Assembly: GCF_024436395.1 (NCBI RefSeq)
Contig: NZ_JAFMZO010000002.1
Location: forward strand, 124,001 to 188,000
Direction: 5' to 3'
Length of the DNA stretch: 64,000 bases
Source of the DNA: Paradesertivirga mongoliensis
Lineage (GTDB): Bacteria > Bacteroidota > Bacteroidia > Sphingobacteriales > Sphingobacteriaceae
Shown: positions 1 to 8,231 of the stretch, piece by piece
Layout of the letters: every line of letters starts with the position of its first letter
Position numbering within the stretch: the stretch's first letter is position 1
The notes under the pieces: generated by a model
Database searches by the model: none
What the model was told of the DNA's origin: nothing
The model's input: the letters and a program-made list of their open reading frames with translations, nothing else
Made by a program: the position numbers and the translations under genes

Positions 1-2511
1 TATCCTGGTAAGCTGGTAAAACATTACGAGGTTTGGCTGGAGACGGTTGCCGGCGTGAAGATTTCCGAAACGCGCACGTACTACCTCAATTATAAGGCTC
101 AGCAATTTGTTCGATACATGGTATCGTGGAGCAGCTGGGGAGCTTTTGATACGCGCCTATGCTATGGTAAGGCTACCAGCTCGCTGGAGCTGGTGCAGCA
201 GGAAGCAAAACGGATCTTAAAGTCGGGCGATGATATTAAAAAGGGTAATTCGACTGTTTTTGATGTTAAGCTTAATAATAAGTTTAAGGTTTCTACCGGC
301 CACATAGACCGAAGCGAATTGATCTTAAACCGCGATTTCTACTTATCGCCGCACAAGTTTCGCTATACATCCGGACTGTTTTTACCCATTAAAGTTACGT
401 CGAAGGACATTCCGGAGATACCCGATGGCGAAACCCTGTTTCACCAGGAGTTTGAATATGAGTACCGGTTTACCGACGACGTATTCACCGAGGGTGATGT
501 GGATGAACCAGGACTCGGAATCGAGGGTTTTTTTTTTAACTCCGTAATCCCTTCTCTTCCGTCTAACGGGATAATCGAAACAGACCCGACCGTGCCCAGC
601 TGGGTAAAGGCCATTACTCAGGCAGATATTAATAAATGGAATTTATTTAACCAGGACGGCTATAATAAGGCGAATTGGGATATTGCATACAGCTGGGGCA
701 ATCACAACACCATGGGTTACGCCCTTTCTGCTAACTACTACGACAAAACCACCTCAGACGGCCGCTTCATTCAAAACCGCTACGATTACCAGACCGATGC
801 CCGGCTAAACGTAAGAGGTGGGAAATTTTTGAATTACCTGGTGATACCGAACGGAGCTCCGTCTGTTCTCGATATGGAAGAAGGCGAATGCGCCATTTAC
901 TTCGATACTTCGGGTTTAGGTGGCGGAGCTCCGCAGCCACCGGTGATTGCGAACTTCCCTGATCTGGGCGATGTAGACATCTCTGGCCGGTTGGATGGTT
1001 ACGAAGTATATTGGAACGCCACGGCCAGCAAGTATATGCACCGGGCTCCTGCCGGATCTGGCGTTTCTTCCTGGAATGATTTGACGGATAAACCGACAAC
1101 GTTATCCGGATACGGGATACAGACTGAAGGCGATGGCAGGTGGTTGGGTATTAATGCCACGGCGGCGAATAGTACGAAATGGAACGGATACCAATATGTG
1201 GGGTTAGTGACGCCTAACTCCTATATGATGGCTTTTGATGGTACTAATTGGGGCGCATCTACAGCTGCACAAATTCAATCCTTTCTCGGCCTCGGTTCAG
1301 CAGCTTATTTGAACGCTTCGCAAAGTGCAACAGCTAACACTGCGGCTCAACGTGATGCTGATGGAACATTATCAGCATCAACACTAAATCAAAATCAGTC
1401 CTTGCGGGCATCTGAAACTTTTGACGCTATTTACGCTGGATTTTCAACGGATGGTTTTATCAGAAAATATGATATAAATTCTGTAAAGCTATCGCTCGGC
1501 CTCGGCTCAGCAGCTTATTTGAATGCTTCAACAACTAATACAGCGAGTACAGTTGTGCAACGAGATGCCTTTGGACAGATCGAAGGGCAAAATATTAATG
1601 CTGCCGGTTATCTTAACTCCGTTGATGATGTTGATGCCGGTGGGATTGGATATATCATGGGAAAGGTTGGCGCAAGTAATACGATCAGAAGCTTTTCGGC
1701 AAATTATTTAAAGACCTTTCTCGGCCTCGGCTCCAACGCTTTCAGCTCTACTGCTTATTTGCCGTTGACAGCTGGTTCGGGAAGTCCGTTGAGCGGAACC
1801 CTTCATTCAGGCATAACAGGTTTAATTTTTTCAGCACAGGGAGCAACCGCAGAAAGGCGAATAATGTATCTCGCTAATACGGGGGGAGATATTGCTTTCG
1901 GGGTAGAAGGTAGTGCAGGAGGTTCAACCTTTACAGGTAGCTCACCTTATTCATCTATTTTAGGAACTGGTGTGGCAACTCCACTTGAGTTCTTCACAAA
2001 TAATGCTAAGCGTTACACCATAGACGCATCCGGTAACAACACTTGGACAGGTTCTGGAACCTTTGGCTCTTTAGGTCGCGCTATTATTCGGCAAAGTGCC
2101 GGAGGCGATGCTGAGATCGGAGGCGGTGCAGGAGCGTACTTATCATTGCTTGCAAATAACACTGAATATGCAAGACTGAGAACTGATGGATTTAATTTGT
2201 ACACAGGGCTCACCGGAACATCTGCAACGTTTGGATCAGCTGCAGTAAAAAACTGGTCTGGTAGTTCGGATTACGCAAGATTCGGACATAAAGATATTGA
2301 AGCAAGTTATTACGGATTTTTGCAGCATTATAGCGGTGACGTTTATCTAAAGGGATTGAGTATCTATCTCGATTCTCCGGTATCTGTTACCTCACTTCTC
2401 ACCGCTCCCAAAATCAAAGCAAACACATTATTAACCATACCCACCATTGCGCCAAACGTTAACGACATGGCAAATGGTGAGGTAGCAATCTGGGCGGAGG
2501 GTTTTAACTAA
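1..2511 (+). CDS. Phage tail-fibre-like structural protein, 5'-truncated by the window edge
   Basis: The reading frame is open from base 1 with no stop, so the GTG at 55 is an internal codon and the true start lies outside the window. About 836 residues are visible. The N-terminal ~170 residues look globular (tail attachment side). They are followed by fibre-like sequence with 'WNDLTDKPTTLSGYGI' near residue 360, a phrase common in Bacteroidetes phage fibres, and three 'LGLGSAAYLNAS'-type repeats. A motif of the form IP-x2-AP-x3-DM-x2-GE-x-AI occurs twice, once near residue 285 and once at the very C-terminus. No S74 autocleavage chaperone is visible at the end. The stop overlaps the next ATG (TAATG), so the two genes are translationally coupled. 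The likely role is a distal tail or receptor-binding component. Fibre identity rests on repeats and composition, not on a firm family match. Confidence 0.75.
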   Translation, partial: YPGKLVKHYEVWLETVAGVKISETRTYYLNYKAQQFVRYMVSWSSWGAFDTRLCYGKATSSLELVQQEAKRILKSGDDIKKGNSTVFDVKLNNKFKVSTGHIDRSELILNRDFYLSPHKFRYTSGLFLPIKVTSKDIPEIPDGETLFHQEFEYEYRFTDDVFTEGDVDEPGLGIEGFFFNSVIPSLPSNGIIETDPTVPSWVKAITQADINKWNLFNQDGYNKANWDIAYSWGNHNTMGYALSANYYDKTTSDGRFIQNRYDYQTDARLNVRGGKFLNYLVIPNGAPSVLDMEEGECAIYFDTSGLGGGAPQPPVIANFPDLGDVDISGRLDGYEVYWNATASKYMHRAPAGSGVSSWNDLTDKPTTLSGYGIQTEGDGRWLGINATAANSTKWNGYQYVGLVTPNSYMMAFDGTNWGASTAAQIQSFLGLGSAAYLNASQSATANTAAQRDADGTLSASTLNQNQSLRASETFDAIYAGFSTDGFIRKYDINSVKLSLGLGSAAYLNASTTNTASTVVQRDAFGQIEGQNINAAGYLNSVDDVDAGGIGYIMGKVGASNTIRSFSANYLKTFLGLGSNAFSSTAYLPLTAGSGSPLSGTLHSGITGLIFSAQGATAERRIMYLANTGGDIAFGVEGSAGGSTFTGSSPYSSILGTGVATPLEFFTNNAKRYTIDASGNNTWTGSGTFGSLGRAIIRQSAGGDAEIGGGAGAYLSLLANNTEYARLRTDGFNLYTGLTGTSATFGSAAVKNWSGSSDYARFGHKDIEASYYGFLQHYSGDVYLKGLSIYLDSPVSVTSLLTAPKIKANTLLTIPTIAPNVNDMANGEVAIWAEGFN
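528..537 (+). repeat. T10 homopolymer tract inside the fibre gene
   Basis: Ten consecutive T bases encode part of Gly-Phe-Phe-Phe-Asn, at the border between the N-terminal domain and the fibre part. A run of this length is prone to slippage in replication or transcription, and a one-base change would remove the whole fibre part. Confidence 0.9.
1285..1733 (+). repeat. Three direct repeats in the fibre gene
   Basis: Copies begin at 1285 and 1495 (about 35 bp, differing at two positions) with a shorter third copy at 1720-1733. They encode LGLGSAAYLNAS-type units. Such units are usual in trimeric phage fibres and can serve as recombination points for fibre exchange. Confidence 0.85.
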
Positions 2512-3740
2512 TGGCAGACGCACCGTCAACAGCGTATTATAAAAATGCCCTGGCTAAACTGCCTTTGCATATCCCCGGAGTTATTAAATACGATGCTTTC
2601 CCGGCTATCAATACTTATGGCACGCTTGATCAGGTAAAAGCACTTTTCTTTTTAGACTATGTGCTGCAGGTGGCTCATAAAGAAGCCGGTGTTTTACAAT
2701 ACAGCTTTATAGGTGCTGTAATCGTTGGCGGCGCTAATGAAGCGTATCATGCTGCAGCCAGAAAGTTTAAGGCCAGCGTACCGGTGAAGATTGGCGGGGT
2801 GATACGTAATGTTTACTTGCTGAACGATGCCGGGTTAAATACAAAAGGAAAAGTAACCGTTCCTGTTGTAGTCAACCGACAAAACACTCAGATAAGATTT
2901 CAGGGCCGCTGGTATTCCGCTTTCTATCATCCCACCTCAAACTACGGATTTGAATTTTACACCCTGGGCGATGTGCCTAAGAATGGTACTATCAGCATCG
3001 GAACCATTGCTGCAGCCGGTTCGGATGAAACAGATTTAAATCATTTGGTGCAAACCGATCTCACTGGTACCAACCCCGGCGATCAATTATATTTCCGGAG
3101 TTTCATTGTTAACCAGGAAGGAACGAAGTATTCGGACTGGTATAGCGCCATTCTTGTTCGGCCGGTTGCGGTTAAACGAGCGGCCACCGGTCCGGAATAC
3201 GCCAGCTGTAATTTATCTCCGGAGATACAGGAATTTACCGTTTACACAACGGCCATTACACTCGCAGTTGGCGAGTTTATCTTTCAGGATGAAGCCAGAA
3301 CCACCCCGGCATTAAACGGATCGTACCGCTATGCCAGCTTAACGGGCTTTAATTATTTCTTTATAGTAGATGGTGCAATAGTAACCGACAAGCGTTGCCC
3401 TGAATATTGTATCGTATCGATGTGGGTGGAAATGGTGAACCAAGGCGGTTCGCTGTACCATTTCTACGTCAATATAGAGCCGGATATTCAGCCCAATACT
3501 TCGATGATCATTACCGGTTCTGTACAGATATTTCTTCCAAATAGTAGCTGGGTGATAAAAACTTTTGAAGTGGAACTACTCGCTATGACCGGCATCCAAA
3601 CCTTCTTATTAACAGAAAACATCGACGATCCGGTTGCTATCAATGATCCGCAGAGTGCACAAGTGGTAGCTGCAACGTTGCAATACGATTATTATGAAAG
3701 CGACCTGAGAGAGGTGGTTTATACTAAGCAATTAAGTTAA
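2511..3740 (+). CDS. Phage protein of unknown function, 409 aa
   Basis: The start codon overlaps the stop of the fibre gene by one base, so the two are probably co-translated. The product has no signal peptide or membrane segment and is rich in aromatic and beta-prone stretches. The middle part (about residues 140-240) reads like a fibronectin-type beta-sandwich, for example 'NPGDQLYFRSFIVNQEGTKY' near residue 187. Its place directly behind the fibre gene suggests a baseplate or fibre-associated structural protein. I do not recognise a named family. Confidence 0.6.
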   Translation: MADAPSTAYYKNALAKLPLHIPGVIKYDAFPAINTYGTLDQVKALFFLDYVLQVAHKEAGVLQYSFIGAVIVGGANEAYHAAARKFKASVPVKIGGVIRNVYLLNDAGLNTKGKVTVPVVVNRQNTQIRFQGRWYSAFYHPTSNYGFEFYTLGDVPKNGTISIGTIAAAGSDETDLNHLVQTDLTGTNPGDQLYFRSFIVNQEGTKYSDWYSAILVRPVAVKRAATGPEYASCNLSPEIQEFTVYTTAITLAVGEFIFQDEARTTPALNGSYRYASLTGFNYFFIVDGAIVTDKRCPEYCIVSMWVEMVNQGGSLYHFYVNIEPDIQPNTSMIITGSVQIFLPNSSWVIKTFEVELLAMTGIQTFLLTENIDDPVAINDPQSAQVVAATLQYDYYESDLREVVYTKQLS

Positions 3741-3750
3741 AAAAACATAT

Positions 3751-4131
3751 ATGAATCCATTTCAAGTAATATTAGCACCAGCTGCCCAGGGCAGCGAAGC
3801 TATCGCAGCAGTTCTGGCCCATGGCCTGGCATTAAGTTTTCAAGGTACGGCCATGCCTGGCAGCAGCTCTCTTACTGATGGAAATATCTCCATCACTGGC
3901 AAGCAAACTATCAACGTGATCAACGGCCAGAGCATCACTGTTGATCTGAACCCGATTAACATTCGCCTGGCTGAGCGTGAGGCGCAGCTACTTGTGGCAA
4001 AGGCTGGCCCGGAGAAAGATTTGGCCCAGGCTGAGTTTGATATCTGGAATACTGCTTTGCAGGGTATTCAGTCGGCTATTGCTACGGCGCTTAAAGCGGA
4101 TTATGATTTGAAAAACCCTCAATCTGTATAA
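3751..4131 (+). CDS. Small phage protein of unknown function, 126 aa
   Basis: It starts 10 bases after the preceding stop and ends 3 bases before the next ATG, so it is in the same operon. The first half is Ala/Gly/Ser-rich ('LALSFQGTAMPGSSSLTDGN'), while residues 75-120 are charged and probably helical. There is no signal peptide or membrane helix. It could be a minor tail or baseplate component, but no function can be assigned. Confidence 0.6.
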   Translation: MNPFQVILAPAAQGSEAIAAVLAHGLALSFQGTAMPGSSSLTDGNISITGKQTINVINGQSITVDLNPINIRLAEREAQLLVAKAGPEKDLAQAEFDIWNTALQGIQSAIATALKADYDLKNPQSV

Positions 4132-4134
4132 GCG

Positions 4135-4545
4135 ATGGGCGTTCAGGTTAAAAAAACTAAAGAGTTCGTTCCGTTTGGGGTTATCTCCCAGCTGAACGGG
4201 CTCGTTCGTGGTTTCCGGATCGATACGATCGGAGATTTAGAGCGGTTTAATCCGCTGCTGGATACGTTGGCTAAAGGGATGCAGGAGTTTGCTGTGAAAT
4301 GGAACGAGCAACTGAAGGAGTTTCGAGAGGCTAATAATCTTACTGAGGATGAGGAGCTGACCGAGTCGCACCCGCTGCATGCTGTGGTGAATGCTTCGTA
4401 CCAGAAGTTTCAACTGTCGGTTTCTTCTCTGCTGCGCGATGATCTGCGCTGCCTGGCTGATGATAAGGATCTGCTGAAGGTTACGGGCAAAATGGATCTT
4501 GTTCTGGGTGATATTAAGTTTTTACAGTACTGGTTGGTTAAATAG
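4135..4545 (+). CDS. Small phage protein of unknown function, 136 aa
   Basis: A hydrophilic, mostly helical protein packed between neighbours with gaps of 3 and 9 bases. It is acidic in the middle ('ANNLTEDEELTES') and ends on a Leu/Lys-rich helix. The size and operon position would suit a tail assembly or structural accessory protein, but I recognise no family. Confidence 0.6.
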   Translation: MGVQVKKTKEFVPFGVISQLNGLVRGFRIDTIGDLERFNPLLDTLAKGMQEFAVKWNEQLKEFREANNLTEDEELTESHPLHAVVNASYQKFQLSVSSLLRDDLRCLADDKDLLKVTGKMDLVLGDIKFLQYWLVK

Positions 4546-4554
4546 TTTTTTATT

Positions 4555-6486
4555 ATGCTGGAGATAATTAATGAGCGTGGTGAGGTGATGGAGGTTTCTG
4601 ATAACCTAAGCATCCCGGTTGAACGGTATAACCCTTTGTTTAACGATTCTGATAAGTTTTTTCAGGATATCACCTACCCGGGCAAAGCGCCCATATCTCC
4701 GGCCAATAAGGCCTTTTTTTCCGGAGGGCATTACGTAGACACCGAAAACTCCTTGTATGAATTTCCGGTAAGAATTTCTGTTTCTGGATTTATGCTTTTT
4801 AAAGGAGTGTGTCAGTTCAAAATAGGGAACAATGCGTACGACTTTACCTTGAAAGTAAACTTTGGCGCACTGGCCAGTAACTTTAAAACGGTTAAACTTA
4901 CCGATATCCGCACCAACGACTCATACGGTTCACCCTTAGTAACAACCGCTGGCTGGGAAATCCACATGAAAGACACCTGCGTAAACCCACACAAGTATAA
5001 TTATGCGTTTCTGCCGGTGTTTAACGATGGGGTTGAGTACTTTGGAGAGGAAGTATCTACCACTACCAACCTCTGGGATTATGCCAACCAGAAGTTTAAA
5101 ATAACGCCACCAAGCGGCAAGCAAATTGCGCTGGACTATATGGTGTTTAACACACCGTACTTTAAACTTACCTACCTAATCAAAAAAACCATTGAGGCGC
5201 TGGGCTTTGTAGCTACTGGCAATTTCTTTACCACACAGAACGACCAGATATACGTATGGAACCCATACAACTGTACTTTATGGGGGCAGGATTTTTCTAA
5301 CGACGGTATCTACCTGGCTATTCAAAACTCTGCCTTTTACGCGCCAGACGCTGCCATTGGCGAGTTTTTCAAAATACTGCGCGAAGACCCGCGGCTTAAA
5401 CTCACCTTTAGTTTTGATTTATTGAACGCCACCATCCGGGTAGATTCGTTCAGCGACATTATGAACGACCCTGAGCACGAAGATATTTCTGAATACATTG
5501 AGGAAATAACCGAAATGGAGGTAAAATCTACCTATGGGTTCAGCATAACTCTTGCACCCGACACGCAAGACGCAAACTTTCTCACCAACGCCACTTATTT
5601 ACCCACCGCCCGATTAGTAGTGGGCGATGGTAGTAAAGCGATAGAGGTAAGCGCCAACTCGCTTAAATATCATAACGCAGATATGCTGAAATGCAAGCGT
5701 AAAGTAACACGGCGCAAAGCCGCCGTTGTTTTTTCGTCTAATACATTACCCCTGCGCTTAATTCGCTTTACCGGTATGCGCGAAGCTGAGCCAGGAAAAT
5801 TTATTCCGCACTGCGAACCTATGGAGCTAAGTACAGCACATGCCCGTTTTTACGAGTTTATTGCCAGTGCCAAAAAAATAACTTCAATAGCCACCGTACC
5901 TGTATCGGTTTTATCTCGGCTTGATACCAGTAAAAAACTACAGTTTTATTACCAGGGCGTAAACGTGCCCGCCATTTTGGAAAAACTGGCTTACGATATG
6001 CAGGGTAAAGCCCGGGTTAAGGTAAAGATAGATTGCTATTCCCTTTTAAACAGTGCGGCCAAAACCAGCCGGGTAGAACAAGTGATTATACCAGACGCCG
6101 AAAGTTACGACGGCTACACCGTTGATGTACTTTGCGCCTTTTTTAATACCCAGGTTACTGGCATTACAACGGTTATTCCGGTTTGTATAAAGGCAGGAAA
6201 AGTATTAAACGCCCAGGAAATTAAAGTATCTACCGACGATAAAGGCTTGGGCGGACAAAAAGCATTCCTTTTAACCAACAGCACAGAGCCCGGCGATCAT
6301 CCACCTAGTTATGAGCTTCGGATTAAAGAAAGCAAGCCAAGGTATGCCGAGCGGATGGGAGTAAAATATTTATTTGCCCAGGGCGATGGTTATTGGTACA
6401 CTACCATCCACGAAACGCTATACAATTACGACCAGGCAAATAGTCTGCTTAACGGTTATTTTGGCCCCCTATGGATTGTGTTCTAA
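4555..6486 (+). CDS. Large phage tail/baseplate-type protein, 643 aa
   Basis: The N-terminus contains 'VERYNPLFNDSDKFFQDITY' (residues 22-41), and the protein is soluble and beta-rich with no signal peptide. Long proteins of this kind occur with tape measure and fibre genes in Bacteroidetes prophages, and this one shares their operon direction. A tail-hub or baseplate role is inference from context. It ends 29 bases before the lipoprotein gene that opens the cargo stretch. Confidence 0.6.
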   Translation: MLEIINERGEVMEVSDNLSIPVERYNPLFNDSDKFFQDITYPGKAPISPANKAFFSGGHYVDTENSLYEFPVRISVSGFMLFKGVCQFKIGNNAYDFTLKVNFGALASNFKTVKLTDIRTNDSYGSPLVTTAGWEIHMKDTCVNPHKYNYAFLPVFNDGVEYFGEEVSTTTNLWDYANQKFKITPPSGKQIALDYMVFNTPYFKLTYLIKKTIEALGFVATGNFFTTQNDQIYVWNPYNCTLWGQDFSNDGIYLAIQNSAFYAPDAAIGEFFKILREDPRLKLTFSFDLLNATIRVDSFSDIMNDPEHEDISEYIEEITEMEVKSTYGFSITLAPDTQDANFLTNATYLPTARLVVGDGSKAIEVSANSLKYHNADMLKCKRKVTRRKAAVVFSSNTLPLRLIRFTGMREAEPGKFIPHCEPMELSTAHARFYEFIASAKKITSIATVPVSVLSRLDTSKKLQFYYQGVNVPAILEKLAYDMQGKARVKVKIDCYSLLNSAAKTSRVEQVIIPDAESYDGYTVDVLCAFFNTQVTGITTVIPVCIKAGKVLNAQEIKVSTDDKGLGGQKAFLLTNSTEPGDHPPSYELRIKESKPRYAERMGVKYLFAQGDGYWYTTIHETLYNYDQANSLLNGYFGPLWIVF

Positions 6487-6515
6487 TTTTTATAACTTAG
6501 CATAAACCTAATGTT

Positions 6516-6848
6516 ATGAAAAATTTACTACTTATCACATTTCTAGTAATTACCTGCGCGTCTTGTAAAAAGAATGGGCCTGATGAGGATCAGACATCGA
6601 TGAAGGTGATTAAGGTTGAATCAGTGGTTCGGAGCGATGCCAGCTATAGAAGGACTGATGTTTTTGAAATAAGGTCTAAATCACGTCCCAGTATCAAAAA
6701 TCGGAATAATTTCGGAAACGTTGACGAACTTAAGATAAGCGATATTGTGTACAGATTTGGATTTGATAAGACAAACAAGAATTCATATACTATCACATTC
6801 GAAAACCCTGACAAAGAAGAAGTGAGTTATACGTATAAAGGAGAATAA
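6516..6848 (+). CDS. Small prophage-encoded lipoprotein, 110 aa
   Basis: The N-terminus is a short signal peptide ending in the lipobox 'VITCASC', so the mature protein starts at Cys17 and is membrane-anchored. The remaining ~95 residues are hydrophilic and Lys/Arg/Asp-rich. It sits between tail genes and is followed by a good terminator, as expected for an independently expressed cargo gene. Phage lipoproteins often alter the host surface or block superinfecting phages, and here it stands 0.9 kb from a superinfection-immunity gene. That role is inference; no domain is recognised. Confidence 0.65.
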   Translation: MKNLLLITFLVITCASCKKNGPDEDQTSMKVIKVESVVRSDASYRRTDVFEIRSKSRPSIKNRNNFGNVDELKISDIVYRFGFDKTNKNSYTITFENPDKEEVSYTYKGE

Positions 6849-6882
6849 GAAATAAGGTATCAACGCAACCTTTTATTTAGGA

Positions 6883-6908
6883 GCCCGGCTGTATAGCTGG
6901 GCTTTTTT
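6883..6908 (+). terminator. Rho-independent terminator after the lipoprotein gene
   Basis: A 7-bp stem (GCCCGGC with GCTGGGC, one G-U pair) with a 6-base loop is followed by six T. Confidence 0.8.
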
Positions 6909-6917
6909 GTTATAAGC

Positions 6918-6947
6918 TTGATTTTTAAATAATTGTTTCTACATTTG
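6918..6947 (+). promoter_or_regulatory. Candidate promoter for the antirepressor gene
   Basis: TTG at 6918-6920, a 19-base spacer and TACATTTG at 6940-6947 match the Bacteroidetes primary sigma pattern. It lies right after the terminator and leaves a leader of about 80 bases containing a CCTGC/GCAGG stem near 6968-6985. Confidence 0.6.
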
Positions 6948-7033
6948 TTCCAGCTCCCCGCGCTGCGCCTGCATACGGCCGCAGGTTTAAAAAAGCCGCT
7001 TGAATAAGCAACCTTTTTAAACAAAATTATAGT

Positions 7034-7600
7034 ATGAATGAGAACAATTTAAAATCAGCTAAGTCTTTAGCGACTGTTAATGGAATTTCAATTCTGTTAA
7101 TCGACAATTCAGAAAAATTAATTCCAATCAAACCGATTTGTCAAGCATTAGGGATTGACGAAGAAGCCCAACGGCAGAAGATCCAAGACGATGACGATCT
7201 AGGTTCAACTGCCTTGCTCAGCAAGGCAGTTGCAGCAGACGGAAAAGAGCGGGACATGTACTGTCTTCCCTTAAAATTTATATTTGGATGGCTATTCACG
7301 ATTAACCCAAAAAACGTCAGAGAAGAAGCGAGAGAAGCGGTTAAAAAATATCGTAAGGAATGTTACGAAGTACTTTACAAACATTTTACTGAATACTCGG
7401 ATTTCGTAATCGAAAGAGGAAACAAAACTGATCATTATCTTGACAAATATCGTGAAGCCCAAGTTGCGTTTAAAACCGCAAAAGACACTATGGAAAAATC
7501 GAGAAAGGAATTAGATGAAGTGAGGAGAACTTCTTTCGACCAGTGGAAGGCTAATGGAAATCAAATTAAGATTGATTTTGACAATCCTACAAAAGACTAA
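7034..7600 (+). CDS. Phage antirepressor-like protein with P22_AR_N domain, 188 aa
   Basis: Residues 1-110 match the P22_AR_N antirepressor N-terminal family: 'LIPIKPICQALGID', then a charged 'QRQKIQDDDDL' and 'CLPLKFIFGWLFTI' near residues 76-89. The C-terminal part (about 125-175) is a charged helix, possibly a coiled coil. In P22-type phages the antirepressor binds and inactivates the lysogeny repressor. Here the gene has its own promoter and is flanked by terminators, so it is probably expressed apart from the tail operon. A 27-nt palindrome lies inside the gene at 7206-7232. It may act on this phage's repressor or on that of another prophage. Confidence 0.8.
   Translation: MNENNLKSAKSLATVNGISILLIDNSEKLIPIKPICQALGIDEEAQRQKIQDDDDLGSTALLSKAVAADGKERDMYCLPLKFIFGWLFTINPKNVREEAREAVKKYRKECYEVLYKHFTEYSDFVIERGNKTDHYLDKYREAQVAFKTAKDTMEKSRKELDEVRRTSFDQWKANGNQIKIDFDNPTKD
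7206..7232 (+). repeat. 27-nt near-perfect palindrome in the antirepressor gene
   Basis: CAACTGCCTTGC and GCAAGGCAGTTG flank a 3-base centre (TCA), giving a 12-bp perfect stem in the mRNA. It encodes STALLSKAV. Confidence 0.9.
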
Positions 7601-7616
7601 AAGTACCTCCACGCAA

Positions 7617-7742
7617 TTTAGAAGTGTGTCTCGCCCACTTCTAAAACCTGCAAACGCAGTTTTATAAAACATTTGAGGCCCCAAAACCTCAATATTCGCT
7701 GGGGAGCGAAGTAAGGCCCGACTGAAAAGTTGGGCTTTTTTT
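7617..7742 (+). ncRNA. Candidate structured RNA with five consecutive hairpins, ending in a terminator
   Basis: Five stems follow one another. TTTAGAAGTG/CACTTCTAAA (7617-7645) has 10 bp; CTGC/GCAG (7648-7659) has an AAAC loop. TTGAGG/CCTCAA (7673-7692) has a CCCCAAAA loop, and TTCGCT/AGCGAA (7695-7710) has a GGGG loop. GCCCGACT/AGTTGGGC (7716-7735) has a GAAA loop and is followed by seven T. The CCCC and GGGG loops could also pair with each other. It lies between the antirepressor and immunity genes. It could be an independent small RNA or a 3'UTR-derived RNA; the last hairpin alone is a confident terminator. Confidence 0.5.
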
Positions 7743-7773
7743 ATATTTTAGGTGCTTACTTAAATCTAAAACC

Positions 7774-8082
7774 ATGGAAGCCATTGTCCTGATCACGTTA
7801 TTATTAGTGTATTTTGTTCCTACAGTTATGGCGTGGGGCAAACGTTGCCAGAACTCCGTCTTGATGCTGAATTTATTTTTAGGATGGACTATTATCGGTT
7901 GGATTATAGCACTCATATGGTCTTTAAATAAAGATGCGCAACCTGTTAAGATTATTAATCAGCCCTCTCCACAAAAACAAACATCAGTAGACCAACTTAC
8001 CAGATTGGCTGAATTAAGAGATAAAGGAGTATTAAGCCAAGAGGAATTTGAGGGTCAAAAAAATAAAATTTTGAATTCTTAA
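7774..8082 (+). CDS. Superinfection immunity membrane protein with SHOCT tail, 102 aa
   Basis: Two hydrophobic helices at residues 4-20 and 30-50 carry the pattern of the superinfection immunity (Imm) family: 'VYFVPTVMAWGK', then 'LFLGWTIIGWIIALIWSL'. A Gln/Pro/Lys-rich linker follows, then a C-terminal SHOCT domain at about residues 74-101 ('LAELRDKGVLSQEEFEGQK'). T4 Imm acts at the inner membrane and blocks DNA entry of related phages; that this copy does the same is inference. SHOCT is a short helical domain of unclear, perhaps oligomerising, role. The gene follows the terminator at 7716-7742, which supports independent expression. Confidence 0.8.
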   Translation: MEAIVLITLLLVYFVPTVMAWGKRCQNSVLMLNLFLGWTIIGWIIALIWSLNKDAQPVKIINQPSPQKQTSVDQLTRLAELRDKGVLSQEEFEGQKNKILNS

Positions 8083-8102
8083 ATCTTTTTCCCACGTTTG
8101 TT

Positions 8103-8217
8103 ATGCGAAACACGTTGACGCAAGTCAGCAAAATATTTTTTTAACAATATCCCAGGCGAGCAGGTAGGCCCTGTAATCTTCCGTTAAGTCGGCGTGTTTC
8201 GCAGCGCCTGGGCTTTT
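8103..8217 (+). ncRNA. Candidate pseudoknotted leader RNA, copy A
   Basis: GCGAAACACGTTGAC (8105-8119) pairs with GTCGGCGTGTTTCGC (8188-8202) over 15 bp with two G-U pairs. Inside that loop CCCAGGCG (8151-8158) pairs perfectly with CGCCTGGG (8205-8212), which lies outside it, so the two helices form a pseudoknot. CTTTTT follows at once, so the second helix may also act as a terminator. The core CCCAGGCGAGC recurs in copy B at 12191. It precedes the small ORF at 8232. Confidence 0.55.
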
Positions 8218-8231
8218 TAAATTATGTCAAC

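Noticed and set aside
55..57. GTG at 55 as the start of the fibre-like protein
   Set aside because: The frame continues open to base 1 with normal protein-like sequence, so this is an internal Val codon of a gene cut by the window edge.
8103..8217. HDV-like or twister self-cleaving ribozyme
   Set aside because: The nested pseudoknot superficially recalls HDV-type folds, but helix lengths and conserved core bases do not fit the known ribozyme classes.
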